Source: Streptomyces candidus
GTDB lineage: Bacteria > Actinomycetota > Actinomycetes > Streptomycetales > Streptomycetaceae
Length of the DNA: 64,000 nt
Reading direction: 5' to 3'
Assembly (NCBI RefSeq): GCF_014207445.1
Contig: NZ_JACHEM010000016.1
Coordinates: 79,380 to 143,379, forward strand
In this document: positions 1 through 7,832 of the stretch, piece by piece
How positions within the stretch are numbered: the stretch's first letter is position 1
How the letters are laid out: each line of letters opens with the position of its first letter
Translations under genes and position numbers: made by a program
The notes under the pieces: generated by a model
Told to the model about the DNA's origin: nothing
Databases searched by the model: none
The model's input: the letters and a program-made list of their open reading frames with translations, nothing else

Positions 1-237
1 GCGCACGGTCGCACCCTTGTACTGGCTCATGACGACGAGCCCTGACCCGGCGAGGGTCTTGAGTGCTTCCCGGACGGGGGTCTTGGAGACCCCGAACTGG
101 GCGGCGAGTTCGGCCTCGACAAGAGGGCGGCCCGGCTGGAGACGACCGGCGAGGATCTCGTGCTTGATCGCCTCCAGGACGTACTGGGTGCGGGAGGGGA
201 AGGGACTCGGGGCAATGGCCATGCGAGCTGCTCTCAT
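1..237 (-). CDS. GntR/FadR-family regulator, N-terminal part (cut by window start)
   Basis: The gene runs off the left edge, leaving 79 residues. They hold a complete GntR-type winged helix-turn-helix: a helix reading YVLEAIKHEILAGRLQPG, then AELAAQFGVSKTPVREALKTL and the wing SGLVVMSQYKGATV. The missing C-terminal part would normally bind a small acid (FCD or UTRA domain), so the subfamily cannot be fixed. ATG at 237 and ATG at 222 are both in frame. Position beside uronate and pectin genes suggests that it senses a sugar acid and controls this cluster; that is inference. The region upstream of its start is an AT-rich heptad array holding a perfect TCATATATGA palindrome at 255-264, which could be an operator. 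Confidence 0.85.
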   Translation of the reverse strand, partial: MRAARMAIAPSPFPSRTQYVLEAIKHEILAGRLQPGRPLVEAELAAQFGVSKTPVREALKTLAGSGLVVMSQYKGATVR

Positions 238-285
238 ATCTCATGTATCGCGTCTCATATATGACGTATGAAGTACGACGCCTGA
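230..285. repeat. Heptad micro-repeat array A
   Basis: Eight consecutive 7-bp units share the pattern TATCTCA/CGTCTCA/CGTATGA. The array overlaps the start of the GntR gene and lies downstream of the next minus-strand gene. It belongs to the degenerate heptad family seen at 2600, 5970, 16183, 22739, 24392 and 54043. Confidence 0.5.
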
Positions 286-353
286 AGCTAGGTCGGCACA
301 CCGGTTTCGTCAACGGCTGCGACAAAACCCGCGGGTGCGAGTTTCCAGACCCA

Positions 354-1535
354 TCAGATCAGGACGCGAAGAGACTCCCTGACGGCCCGCAGGTCCGCAT
401 CGGAGGCCAAGCCCGCGTGATACAGGCGGAGTTCGTTGGCACCAAGGGTCTGTGCGCGTCGGGCGTCGGCAACGAGCGTGTCCGGACTGCCACCCATCCC
501 GGCGACCACGGAGAAGTTGGCGGCGATGACGGAACCTTGTTCGCGATGGGGAACGAACGGCGGAAGTACCGTTTCAGCGCCCCCGCCACTGCAGGGCAGC
601 ACAGCGCCGTCGGCGATGGAGAGCAGGTGCGCCGGGTCGACGCCCGGGTTGGCACCACTGCGATACGGGGCGGGGTCGGCGTGCAGCAGCACCTGGAACC
701 CGGGGGCCGCGGCAGCGCGTACGGCACCGAGTACCAGCTCCTGGAGGACGCGGGCCGTCCCGGTGCGCCAGCCGAGGGTGGCGGCGGCGAGGCCGGTCCC
801 GAGAAGCTCCACCACGGCGGGCCATCCGGAGGCGGATGTGCCGCCGCCCGCGGACCAGAGCGGTTTCAGGCATTGCCGCACGGCAGAGGCCAGCACATCG
901 GGATCCGCACCGTGTTCGGTGTATCCGGTACGGCACGTCGTACAGAAGCAGAGGGACATCAGGTACTGGGCGGCGTCCCCCAGGGCGACGCCTCCGGTTT
1001 TGTCGTGGGCGTGCAGATGAGCCAGTCCGTACCAGCCGCAGGACTCCAGCTCGGTTCCCCGCGCGCCGGGCCGCACCGCTGCTTCGGCCGCCAGAGCGGC
1101 CAGATACTCCTGGACTTCCGGACGGGCGATGCACGGGGCCCACGGATACCGGTCACCGTAGGCGTTGCGTACGACGATGTCGGGGTTTTCCGTACCCAGA
1201 CGTGAGTTGTGCGCCAGGACCACCCAGCTGTGCACGTCGATGCCGGCGCGTTGCAGGGCGTCGGCGGCTTCGGCGTAGGTGTCGCCGGGGGCCCACGCAC
1301 CCGCGGGGTACGGCCGCAGCGGGCGGCCCGACCAGCGGGTGGCGTCCGGTTCGTAGAGCACGGCGGCATGGTCGGCGGTCACGATCCGGTGGCGCGGGTG
1401 GCGCGGAGTGAGGGCGCGGGTGGAGTGGTAGGCGGCGGCGAGCGTCACCTGGCGGACGCCCAGGTCCGCGATGCGGGCTGCGGCGTCGGGGTCGCCGACG
1501 ACGTCCCAGGGGTAAAGGAAGACGGCTGTTCGCAT
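354..1535 (-). CDS. Unknown protein, TIM-barrel-like, uronate cluster
   Basis: A 393-residue soluble protein with no signal peptide. I do not recognise a named family. The start MRTAVFLYPWDVVGD and the following alternation of short hydrophobic strands and Ala-rich helices look like a (beta/alpha) barrel of the glycoside-hydrolase-like kind. A Cys cluster CFCTTC (Cys196, 198, 201) could bind a metal, as in some GH42-like proteins. It is divergent from uronate dehydrogenase across a 161-bp gap holding a promoter and an inverted repeat, so the two are probably co-regulated. A role in degrading or sensing pectic oligosaccharides is inferred from context only. AAAGGA lies 13 bases before the ATG. 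Codon use matches neighbouring genes. Confidence 0.75.
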   Translation of the reverse strand: MRTAVFLYPWDVVGDPDAAARIADLGVRQVTLAAAYHSTRALTPRHPRHRIVTADHAAVLYEPDATRWSGRPLRPYPAGAWAPGDTYAEAADALQRAGIDVHSWVVLAHNSRLGTENPDIVVRNAYGDRYPWAPCIARPEVQEYLAALAAEAAVRPGARGTELESCGWYGLAHLHAHDKTGGVALGDAAQYLMSLCFCTTCRTGYTEHGADPDVLASAVRQCLKPLWSAGGGTSASGWPAVVELLGTGLAAATLGWRTGTARVLQELVLGAVRAAAAPGFQVLLHADPAPYRSGANPGVDPAHLLSIADGAVLPCSGGGAETVLPPFVPHREQGSVIAANFSVVAGMGGSPDTLVADARRAQTLGANELRLYHAGLASDADLRAVRESLRVLI

Positions 1536-1616
1536 GTGGGTCGACGGGTCCTTTCACAAGGGGCGGTTCGCATCGATCCGCCATATCACTGGAGCTGTTG
1601 TCGGGTGCTTCACCAC

Positions 1617-1646
1617 TTGACGGGAGTAGAAAGCGCTCTCTACCGT
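1617..1646 (+). promoter_or_regulatory. Probable promoter with LacI-type operator before udh
   Basis: A -35-like TTGACG (1617-1622) and a -10-like TACCGT (1641-1646) are 18 bases apart. Between and over them lies an 18-bp inverted repeat at 1626-1643, GTAGAAAGCGCTCTCTAC, with one mismatched pair and the central CG step usual for LacI-family operators. A repressor bound here would block both the + and - directions of the divergent gene pair. Confidence 0.5.
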
Positions 1647-1696
1647 CAGCTCCCATCCGACCCCGCCGCAACGCCCAGCGCAAGGAGTATCCGCTC

Positions 1697-2524
1697 ATGC
1701 CCGTCCTCCGCACCGTCCTGCTCACTGGTGCCGCCGGAGGTCTCGGCACGCTGATGCGGGACCTGCTGCCCGCGTACGGGTACCGGCTGCGGCTCCTCGA
1801 CCTGCGGCCCGTCCCCGGCGAGCCGGACGCGATCGTCGCCGACCTCGCGGACGGGGACGCGGTCCGCGAGGCGGTTCGGGGCGTGGACGCGATCGTCCAC
1901 CTCGCGGGCATCTCGCAGGAAGCCACGTTCGAAAGGATCGTGCGCGCCAACATCGAGGGCACCTACCACCTGTACGAAGCCGCCCGCGAGGCCGGCGTTC
2001 CGCGCATCGTCGCCGCCTCGAGCAACCACGCGGTGGGCTTCACCCCGCGCCCACGCGGCATCACGGCGCCACTCCCCCAGGACGCGCTGATACCCGTCGG
2101 CACACCGCATCGCCCGGACACCTTCTACGGGCTGTCCAAGTGTTTCGGCGAGGACCTGGCACAGCTGTACTGGGACCTGCACGGCCTGGAGACCGTCTCC
2201 GTGCGCATCGGCTCGTGCTTTGCGGAACCCACCTCGGTACGGATGCTGTCGCTGTGGCTGAGCCCGGCCGACTGCGCCCGGCTGCTGCACGCCGCACTCA
2301 CCGCTGACGGCGTGCAGCACTCGATCGTGTACGGCTCGTCCGCCAACACCCGCAACTGGTGGGATCTTTCCGAGGCGCGGGCGCTGGGCTACCTGCCACA
2401 GGACGACTCGGAGCCGTACGCCGCGAAGCTCATCGCCGAGCAGGGCGAGTTGTCGGACGAGAACCCGGCGCACGCGCGGCTGGGCGGGCACTTCTGCACC
2501 GAGCCGACGTGGTGGCCGTACTGA
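1697..2524 (+). CDS. udh: Uronate dehydrogenase (NAD-dependent)
   Basis: A 275-residue extended short-chain dehydrogenase. It oxidises galacturonate or glucuronate to the aldarolactone, the first step of oxidative uronate catabolism in the cytoplasm. Visible features are the Rossmann motif GAAGGLG (11-17), an acidic residue after beta-2 (LLDLRP) fitting NAD, SSNH (108-111), and the Tyr144-xxx-Lys148 pair in FYGLSKCFGEDLA. HLAGIS, SSNHAVGF and VRIGSC match characterised uronate dehydrogenases closely. ATG 1697 is chosen because AAGGAG lies at 1682-1687. The gene sits between a divergent unknown gene and rhamnogalacturonan genes, so galacturonate from pectin is the likely substrate. The last five codons are duplicated just past the stop. 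Confidence 0.93.
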   Translation: MPVLRTVLLTGAAGGLGTLMRDLLPAYGYRLRLLDLRPVPGEPDAIVADLADGDAVREAVRGVDAIVHLAGISQEATFERIVRANIEGTYHLYEAAREAGVPRIVAASSNHAVGFTPRPRGITAPLPQDALIPVGTPHRPDTFYGLSKCFGEDLAQLYWDLHGLETVSVRIGSCFAEPTSVRMLSLWLSPADCARLLHAALTADGVQHSIVYGSSANTRNWWDLSEARALGYLPQDDSEPYAAKLIAEQGELSDENPAHARLGGHFCTEPTWWPY

Positions 2525-2545
2525 ATGCCGACGTGGTGGCCGTAC
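2503..2545. repeat. 19-bp direct repeat across the udh stop codon
   Basis: GCCGACGTGGTGGCCGTAC occurs at 2503-2521, where it codes for the end of udh, and again at 2527-2545 after the stop, with a 24-bp period. It looks like a recent slippage duplication of the gene end. Confidence 0.85.
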
Positions 2546-2599
2546 GGAATCGAGTCCCTGCGTATTGCCGCACGCAGCGACCCGCCGGCTGACCAGGTC

Positions 2600-2704
2600 G
2601 TACGAGGTGTGGCGCACGCCGTGCGGCGTGCACCGTATCTCGCGCGCGTTGCCTCATACACGGTGCATGAGACGTCGTGCGTCACGCCTTATGTACCGTC
2701 GCAT
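2600..2704. repeat. Heptad micro-repeat array B
   Basis: Fifteen consecutive 7-bp units fill the space between convergent udh and the acetylesterase. Units include GTACGAG, GTGTGGC, GCACGCC, GTATCTC, ATACACG and GTGCATG. The phase is kept across all 105 bp although individual units are diverged. No strong hairpin terminator was found here. Confidence 0.55.
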
Positions 2705-2734
2705 TCCGACGCAGCCCACGTCCTGATCCACATC

Positions 2735-3847
2735 TCAGCGGATCACCCGGTTCGGAAGCAGTCGCTGGGTGCGCAGCTCGTCCAGGACGAGCTGCGCGTA
2801 CTCGGTCGCGCCGCGCACCGAGGTGTGCGTGTTGTCCCGTTTCTCGGCGGTGAGGTAGAGGGACTTGGACGCCTCCGGGCCGAGTCGCTCCACGCGTGCC
2901 TTCGTCAGGGCGGTCAGGTCGATGAGCGGCGCGCTCAGCGTGGTGGCCAACGCGCGGATCTCGGCCGGGTGGTCGACGCCGAGGCCGTTGACGAGCAGGG
3001 CGGTGTCGTTGTTGAGGGTGCCGTCGGCATTGAACCAGCGGCGGACGATGGGGGTGACCAGGACGGGCTTGCCACCTCGTGCGCGTACGCCCTCGACGAG
3101 CGCGGTGAGGTTCGCCCGGTAGGTGACCGCGTCGGTCTGCTTGTCATTGTGGGCGAGCTGGATCAGGGCGAGATCGCCACGGCGGATTCTCTGCCGCACG
3201 GTGGGGAAGAGTGCGGGGTTTTCCCGGTACGTCACCGAACTCTCGCCGGAATCAGCGTAGTTGGCCACCGAAATCCCGCGCTTCAGGTACTGCGGGAGCT
3301 GCTGCCCCCAGCCCGAGTACGGCTCACCGGGCTGATCGCAAACCGTCGAGTCGCCGAGAAGAAGTAACTGACGGGCGTGGGCTGCCGGGCGTACTTGGAT
3401 CGAGGACAGTGCCGGGGCGGAACCGCCGAAGGTGAGGTCGAGGCCGGGATTTCCGCCGGGGCCGGTCGGCTCACCTTCCGGCGTGCGGACGTCCACGGTG
3501 AAGGTTCGGCGGACGGTGGCACCCGAGGCGGTCGCGGTTTCGCGGAGCACCGCGCGCCGGCTCTCGACCTGGACGGAGGTGCTGGCCGCTTCGGCGCCGC
3601 CGAGGGTCACGGTGACGTCGTAGGCGCCGGGGGCGACGTCGAAGTGGCAGAGGGTGGGGGCTACACCTGCGTTTGCTGGTGTGGCTGCATCGTTCACTGG
3701 GGCGGATGCGTCCGTAGCAGCAACAGCGGTGGTGCAGTGATCCAGGCCGTGGGAGTGGTTGCCACGCATAGGGACCGCCACCGCAGGGGTGGCGGCGAGG
3801 CAGGCAGCCGCCGCGAGGGTTGCTGCGAGGGCGGGGCGGGATCTCAC
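2735..3847 (-). CDS. Secreted rhamnogalacturonan acetylesterase (SGNH hydrolase, CE12-like)
   Basis: A 370-residue exported esterase that should remove acetyl groups from rhamnogalacturonan so lyases can act. Residues 1-25 form a signal peptide (Arg-rich start, Ala-rich core, TPAVA). Residues 35-155 look like a beta-sandwich carbohydrate-binding-type domain. The SGNH core follows: GDST with Ser167, Gly/Asn blocks, HND at 233-235, and Asp338-xx-His341 in DNTHTSVRGA completing the triad. GTG 3847 is preferred over ATG 3880 because AAGGAG sits just before it and it yields a clean signal peptide. The gene is followed by heptad array B and is near the rhamnose mutarotase gene. Confidence 0.88.
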   Translation of the reverse strand: MRSRPALAATLAAAACLAATPAVAVPMRGNHSHGLDHCTTAVAATDASAPVNDAATPANAGVAPTLCHFDVAPGAYDVTVTLGGAEAASTSVQVESRRAVLRETATASGATVRRTFTVDVRTPEGEPTGPGGNPGLDLTFGGSAPALSSIQVRPAAHARQLLLLGDSTVCDQPGEPYSGWGQQLPQYLKRGISVANYADSGESSVTYRENPALFPTVRQRIRRGDLALIQLAHNDKQTDAVTYRANLTALVEGVRARGGKPVLVTPIVRRWFNADGTLNNDTALLVNGLGVDHPAEIRALATTLSAPLIDLTALTKARVERLGPEASKSLYLTAEKRDNTHTSVRGATEYAQLVLDELRTQRLLPNRVIR

Positions 3848-3910
3848 GTGTGCTCCTTGAGTATGGGCAACCGAGGCCATGAGTAGCGGAGTACAGGGAA
3901 GCGGGAACGG

Positions 3911-4231
3911 TCAGGCGAGGTGAAAGACCTCGCTCAGCGGGGTCATCGCTTCGTCCGGGTTCTGGCCGTCGAGTTGCTCGAAGAAGCCGGCCATCGACTT
4001 CTGCCAACGGGCATTGACCTCGGTGGAGGCCATGGAGGCCTGGGCGGCGGCGAAGTCCGGGGTTTCCAAGTACCCGACCAGCAGGCCGTCTACGCGGAGG
4101 AAGAGCGAGTAGTTGTGCCATCCCGCGGCGGTAAGCGCGTCGAGCATGTCGGGCCAGACGGACGCGTGCCGGGCGCGGTACTCGTCGAGGCGGTCGTGGC
4201 GGACCTTGAGCAGGAAGCAGACACGCTGCAC
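3911..4231 (-). CDS. rhaM: L-rhamnose mutarotase
   Basis: A 106-residue protein of the usual RhaM/YiiL length, interconverting the alpha and beta anomers of L-rhamnose in the cytoplasm. The signature DEYRARHASVWPDML holds Tyr18 and His22, which correspond to catalytic residues of the E. coli enzyme; the C-terminus LSEVFHLA is also typical of the family. GTG is the start. It lies 63 bases upstream of the acetylesterase on the same strand, so the two are probably co-transcribed. Rhamnose released from the rhamnogalacturonan backbone is the expected substrate. Confidence 0.93.
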   Translation of the reverse strand: MQRVCFLLKVRHDRLDEYRARHASVWPDMLDALTAAGWHNYSLFLRVDGLLVGYLETPDFAAAQASMASTEVNARWQKSMAGFFEQLDGQNPDEAMTPLSEVFHLA

Positions 4232-4719
4232 AGCGGTAACCGGCCTCTCCGAATAGGAATCAGCGCGAACTGAAAGGATTCATCCAGGTCGTCAGGGGAG
4301 GCTAGATGCGCTCCGGCGGCGGCGTCAACCAGTCACACATACCTTTCCCCTTCAGCTGCACGAAGGACAGGTCTCCACGGGGCGGCACGCACTGCGGAAC
4401 GAGATTGGCCTAAGCCAATAGCCTTATACAGCTCTCCTGAAACGTTCAAACGACGGGCTCGATGAGCGTCGACGTACGACAGGCGCCTCCTCTCCGGGGT
4501 GGTCGGGGTCGGACGAACCGTGCGGGCCGACGCTGACAACCCTTGCGCCATAGACGACGACCGGAGGGACAAAGGGGGCTGCGCGGCGCAAGCCGGGTGA
4601 GGGGCTCGTGTGGCGCCGCAGCGGCAGAGAGGCTGCCCGTCAGGCCCTCGCTCTTCGCGGGATGCGGCGGCTTCCCTTACCCCTGGGTTTCTCCCGGACT
4701 GCGGGGTACCCGCACCGAC
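4232..4719. other. Intergenic region, possible operators, no gene seen
   Basis: 488 bases between the divergent rhaM and yihY genes. I see no convincing ORF with Streptomyces codon bias. It is locally AT-rich around 4380-4450, where it holds ATTGGCCTAAGCCAAT (4404-4419, 6-bp arms) and TGAAACGTTCA (4438-4448). The latter resembles LacI-family operators and could control the rhamnose genes. Confidence 0.6.
4438..4448. promoter_or_regulatory. LacI-like operator candidate TGAAACGTTCA
   Basis: A palindromic 11-mer with the ACG centre and TGAA/TTCA arms usual for sugar-responsive LacI repressors. It is 207 bases upstream of rhaM. Its regulator is not in this window as far as can be told. Confidence 0.35.
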
Positions 4720-5871
4720 ATGACGGACAACGACAAGGCGCACGAGCGCAACAAAGGGAACGTATCGGACGATCCGGATGCACGGACCGACGCTGGCGCC
4801 CCGCGCGTGCCGAGGCCGTCCCCCGAGCCGGATAGGACGCCCGAGGCGCATGCGACGCCCGCGCCGGACACGGCGCGCGATCCCGACGCGGAGCCCGATG
4901 CGCCCACTGATCTGCCCAAGCACTCCTGGTGGGCAGTCCTGCGGCGTACCGGCAAGGAGTTCTTGGACGACGAACTGCCGGACCGTGCAGCCTCGCTGAC
5001 CTATTACGGCGTGCTCTCGCTCTTCCCGGCGATGCTGGTGCTCGTGTCGCTGCTGGGCGTGATGGGCGAGTCGGCGACGAAGACGGTGCTGGACAACGTC
5101 CAGAAGCTCGCGCCCGGCGCGGTGCGGGACATCATCATGCAGGCCGTGCAGCAGCTCCAGAACAGCGGAGGGACGAGCGGTGTCATCGCGATCGTCGGTC
5201 TGCTGGCGGCGGTGTGGTCGGCGTCCGGTTATGTCGGTGGGTTCATTCGTACATCGAATGCCATCTACGACATGCCGGAAGGTCGACCGGTGTGGAAGGT
5301 GACTCCGCTGCGGGTGGGACTCACCGTGGTCTTGATGATCATGCTGGCGCTCAGCGCTCTCATCGTGGTCCTCACCGGCTCCGTGGCCGAGTGGGTCGGC
5401 AAGACGGTCGGGCTCGGCGAGGAGGCGGTAACGGTCTGGTCGATCGCCAAGTGGCCGGTGCTGCTGTTGCTGGTAGTGCTCATGATCGCGCTGCTGTTCT
5501 GGTCGGCGCCGAACGTCCGCGGCCGTGGGTTCCGCTGGGTGAGCCCGGGGAGCGTGCTGGCCGTGGTGCTCTGGCTGGTCGCGTCCGCCGGTTTCGCGCT
5601 GTACGTCGCGAACTTCGGCTCGTACAACAAGACCTACGGGACTCTTGCCGGTGTGATCATCTTCCTGGTGTGGTTGTGGCTGTCGAATCTGGCGGTGCTG
5701 CTGGGGCTGGAGTTCGACGCGGAGCTGGCCCGGCAACGTGCGATCAGCGGAGGGCTTCCGGCGGAGACCGAGCCGTACGTGGAGCCGCGCGACACGAAGA
5801 AGTGGCCGGCGAAACTGCGCAGGAACCGCAAGAAGCAGCTGGAGCAGGAGCAGGAGGCTGCACGGGCGTGA
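4720..5871 (+). CDS. YihY/BrkB family inner-membrane protein
   Basis: A 383-residue polytopic membrane protein of the YihY family, once misnamed ribonuclease BN; the molecular function is unknown. Residues 1-68 are hydrophilic and rich in Asp, Pro and Ala. The conserved entry segment ELPDRAASLTYYGVLSLFPAMLVLVSLLG follows, then about six membrane spans including SGVIAIVGLLAAVWSASGYV and LAGVIIFLVWLWLSNLAVLLGLEFDAEL, the family's C-terminal signature. It ends in a Lys/Gln/Glu-rich tail. ATG 4720 is chosen because the upstream in-frame sequence lacks conservation. A strong hairpin follows at 5911-5946. Confidence 0.9.
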   Translation: MTDNDKAHERNKGNVSDDPDARTDAGAPRVPRPSPEPDRTPEAHATPAPDTARDPDAEPDAPTDLPKHSWWAVLRRTGKEFLDDELPDRAASLTYYGVLSLFPAMLVLVSLLGVMGESATKTVLDNVQKLAPGAVRDIIMQAVQQLQNSGGTSGVIAIVGLLAAVWSASGYVGGFIRTSNAIYDMPEGRPVWKVTPLRVGLTVVLMIMLALSALIVVLTGSVAEWVGKTVGLGEEAVTVWSIAKWPVLLLLVVLMIALLFWSAPNVRGRGFRWVSPGSVLAVVLWLVASAGFALYVANFGSYNKTYGTLAGVIIFLVWLWLSNLAVLLGLEFDAELARQRAISGGLPAETEPYVEPRDTKKWPAKLRRNRKKQLEQEQEAARA

Positions 5872-5910
5872 AGCACCGTGACCTCCGCAAGCAGGCCGAG
5901 TAGAAGTCGT

Positions 5911-5946
5911 CGGGGCGGTCGGGCCGGCATGTGTCCGACCGCCCCG
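5911..5946 (+). terminator. Intrinsic terminator hairpin after yihY
   Basis: Perfect 12-bp arms, CGGGGCGGTCGG (5911-5922) and CCGACCGCCCCG (5935-5946), around a 12-base loop, 40 bases past the yihY stop. As usual in streptomycetes there is no long T-run. Confidence 0.85.
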
Positions 5947-5969
5947 GGACTCCGTACGTGGTCCTTCAA

Positions 5970-6060
5970 GCACAGCGCTTCATTCGCAGTGCTGCATACG
6001 CAGTGCTTCGTATGCCATGCGTCGTACACAATGCGCCGTATGCCCTGCACTGTGCGCAGG
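5970..6060. repeat. Heptad micro-repeat array C
   Basis: Thirteen consecutive 7-bp units (GCTTCAT, TCGCAGT, GCTGCAT, ACGCAGT, GCTTCGT, ATGCCAT, GCGTCGT and others) between the yihY terminator and the convergent narK stop. GCN-TCGT-type and ATGCC/ACGCA-type units alternate, giving a 14-bp super-period. Confidence 0.5.
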
Positions 6061-6062
6061 AC

Positions 6063-7418
6063 TCAGGCGCGCCGCCTGAGGTAGACCCCCCAGGTGATCG
6101 CCAGGCACAGCACGTAGTAGGCCAGGAATGCCAGGTATGCCGCGTCTCCCGTCCCCTCGGTGAGGAAGGACTGACGGAACGCGATGTTCACCAGTACCCC
6201 GCCCAGCCCCCCGACCGCACCCGCGATGCCGATCACGGCGCTCGCCCGGCGGCGGGAGCGGCTCTCGGCTTCGGCCGGGTCCGTTCCCGCCGCCGTTTCG
6301 CGTGCCGCCTTGGCGTGGAAGATGCCGGGGATCATCTTGTACGTGGAGCCGTTGCCGATCCCGCTGAACACGAACAGCGCCACGAATCCGGTCAGGAACA
6401 ACGGCAGCGAGCCCTCGCGCGAGGCGATCAGCACCAGCAGTGCACCCGCCGCCATCGCCACGAAGTTCCAGAAGGTGACTTTGGCCCCGCCCCACCGGTC
6501 CGCCATCGCCCCGCCCACCGGTCGGATCAGCGACCCGAGCAGGGGGCCGAGGAAGGTGAGGTACGCGGCGCTGACCGCCGTCGGGAAGTCGGCCTCGAAC
6601 TGCACGAGCAGCACCTGGCCGAACGCGAAGCCGAAGCCGATGAACGAGCCGAAGGTGCCGATGTACAGCAGTGACATCACCCAGGTGTGCGGCTCGCGGG
6701 CTGCTTCGCGCAGGGCGCCCCGGTCGTTGCGCAGCACGGGCAGGTTGTCCATGCGCAGGGCAGCGGCGACGGCCGCGAGCACGATGAGGGGGACGTAGAT
6801 CAGCGGGACCAGGCGGGGGTGGGCCGCGCCCGCCGTGGCGAGTACCAGCAGACCGAGGAGTTGGACCGCGGGTACTCCGAGGTTGCCGCCGCCGGCGTTG
6901 ATGCCCAGGGCGCGGCCCTTGAGGTGCTGAGGGTAGAAGGCGTTGATGTTGGCCATGGAGGAGGCGAAGTTGCCGCCGCCGATGCCCGCGACCGCCGCCA
7001 CGCACAGCAGTGTCGTATATGAGACACCGGGTTCCAGGACATAGGCGGTGAGCAGGGCCGGGAGCAGGAGCGCGAGGGCGCTGATCACGGTCCAGTTGCG
7101 GCCGCCGAAGATCGCCACGGCGAAGGTGTACGGGATGCGGAGGGCCGCGCCGAGCAGGGTGGGTACGGCGGTGAGGACGAATTTCCCGGCCGGGTCGATG
7201 CCGTACTCCGGGCCCAGGAAGAGGACGAGAACCGACCACAGGCTCCACACCGAGAAGCCGATGTGTTCGGAGAGCACGGAGAAGACGAGGTTGCGGCGGG
7301 CGACCTTCGCGCCGGTGGCGGCCCAGAAGGCGGGGTCCTCCGGCCTCCACTCCTCGATGACCGGACGTCCCCCGGGAGGGGCCTGAGAGGGTTGCGGGGT
7401 GCGTACCGAGGTGGTCAT
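6063..7418 (-). CDS. narK: Nitrate/nitrite MFS transporter
   Basis: A 451-residue 12-helix major-facilitator transporter of the NarK/NasA nitrate-nitrite porter family. The first half carries the nitrate signature GGGNFASSMANINAFYP in helix 5 followed by GINAGGGNLGV; the second half has GALREAAREPHTWVMSLLYIGTFGSFIGFGFAFG. It imports nitrate for assimilation or exports nitrite. It is the last gene of the nasA operon: its ATG is 6 bases after the nirD stop. It meets yihY end to end across heptad array C. Confidence 0.93.
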   Translation of the reverse strand: MTTSVRTPQPSQAPPGGRPVIEEWRPEDPAFWAATGAKVARRNLVFSVLSEHIGFSVWSLWSVLVLFLGPEYGIDPAGKFVLTAVPTLLGAALRIPYTFAVAIFGGRNWTVISALALLLPALLTAYVLEPGVSYTTLLCVAAVAGIGGGNFASSMANINAFYPQHLKGRALGINAGGGNLGVPAVQLLGLLVLATAGAAHPRLVPLIYVPLIVLAAVAAALRMDNLPVLRNDRGALREAAREPHTWVMSLLYIGTFGSFIGFGFAFGQVLLVQFEADFPTAVSAAYLTFLGPLLGSLIRPVGGAMADRWGGAKVTFWNFVAMAAGALLVLIASREGSLPLFLTGFVALFVFSGIGNGSTYKMIPGIFHAKAARETAAGTDPAEAESRSRRRASAVIGIAGAVGGLGGVLVNIAFRQSFLTEGTGDAAYLAFLAYYVLCLAITWGVYLRRRA

Positions 7419-7424
7419 GGCCGC

Positions 7425-7832
7425 CTAACTTGCTGATCCGACAGGAGCGTTGGTGGTACGGACGGGCCATACCGGCAGCGCTGCCGGTGTGCCGTCGGGT
7501 GCCTCCTCCTCGTCGAGGCAGGCGCCGGTGCGCAGGTCGAAGGCCTGCTTGTACATCGGGGACAGGACGACGGGGACGCCGTCGCGGCTGCCGAGGAGGC
7601 CGCGCGAGATGACGTGCGCGCCACTGAAGGGGTCGCGGTTGCCGACGGCGTGGACGGCGCCCGTGCGGTCCCGGTAGAGGGCGATCTGGCGGCCGTCGAC
7701 GAGGGCGGCGACGCCCCGGCCGGGAACGAGCGCGTCGTACGCGCACACGGTGAACCAGCGTTCCCCCACCGACACCTCGACGACTGTCGTCTCTCCGGCG
7801 GTGTCTTTCGTGTTCATCACTGCCGTGGTCAT
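7425..7832 (-). CDS. nirD: Assimilatory nitrite reductase small subunit
   Basis: A 135-residue NirD protein, partner of NirB in NADH-dependent reduction of nitrite to ammonium. It has the Rieske-like fold (RWFTVCAYDALVPGRGVAALVDGRQIALYR, NRDPFSGAHVISRGLLGSRDG, VLSPMYKQAFDLRTGACLDEE) but, as usual for NirD, lacks the Cys/His pairs that would bind a 2Fe-2S cluster. ATG 7832 overlaps the nirB stop by four bases (ATGA), implying translational coupling. Confidence 0.93.
   Translation of the reverse strand: MTTAVMNTKDTAGETTVVEVSVGERWFTVCAYDALVPGRGVAALVDGRQIALYRDRTGAVHAVGNRDPFSGAHVISRGLLGSRDGVPVVLSPMYKQAFDLRTGACLDEEEAPDGTPAALPVWPVRTTNAPVGSAS

Noticed and set aside
4333..5973. 546-codon minus-strand frame over yihY
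   Set aside because: Arg/Gln/Pro/His-rich shadow frame of a GC-rich gene with no recognisable domain or ribosome-binding site.
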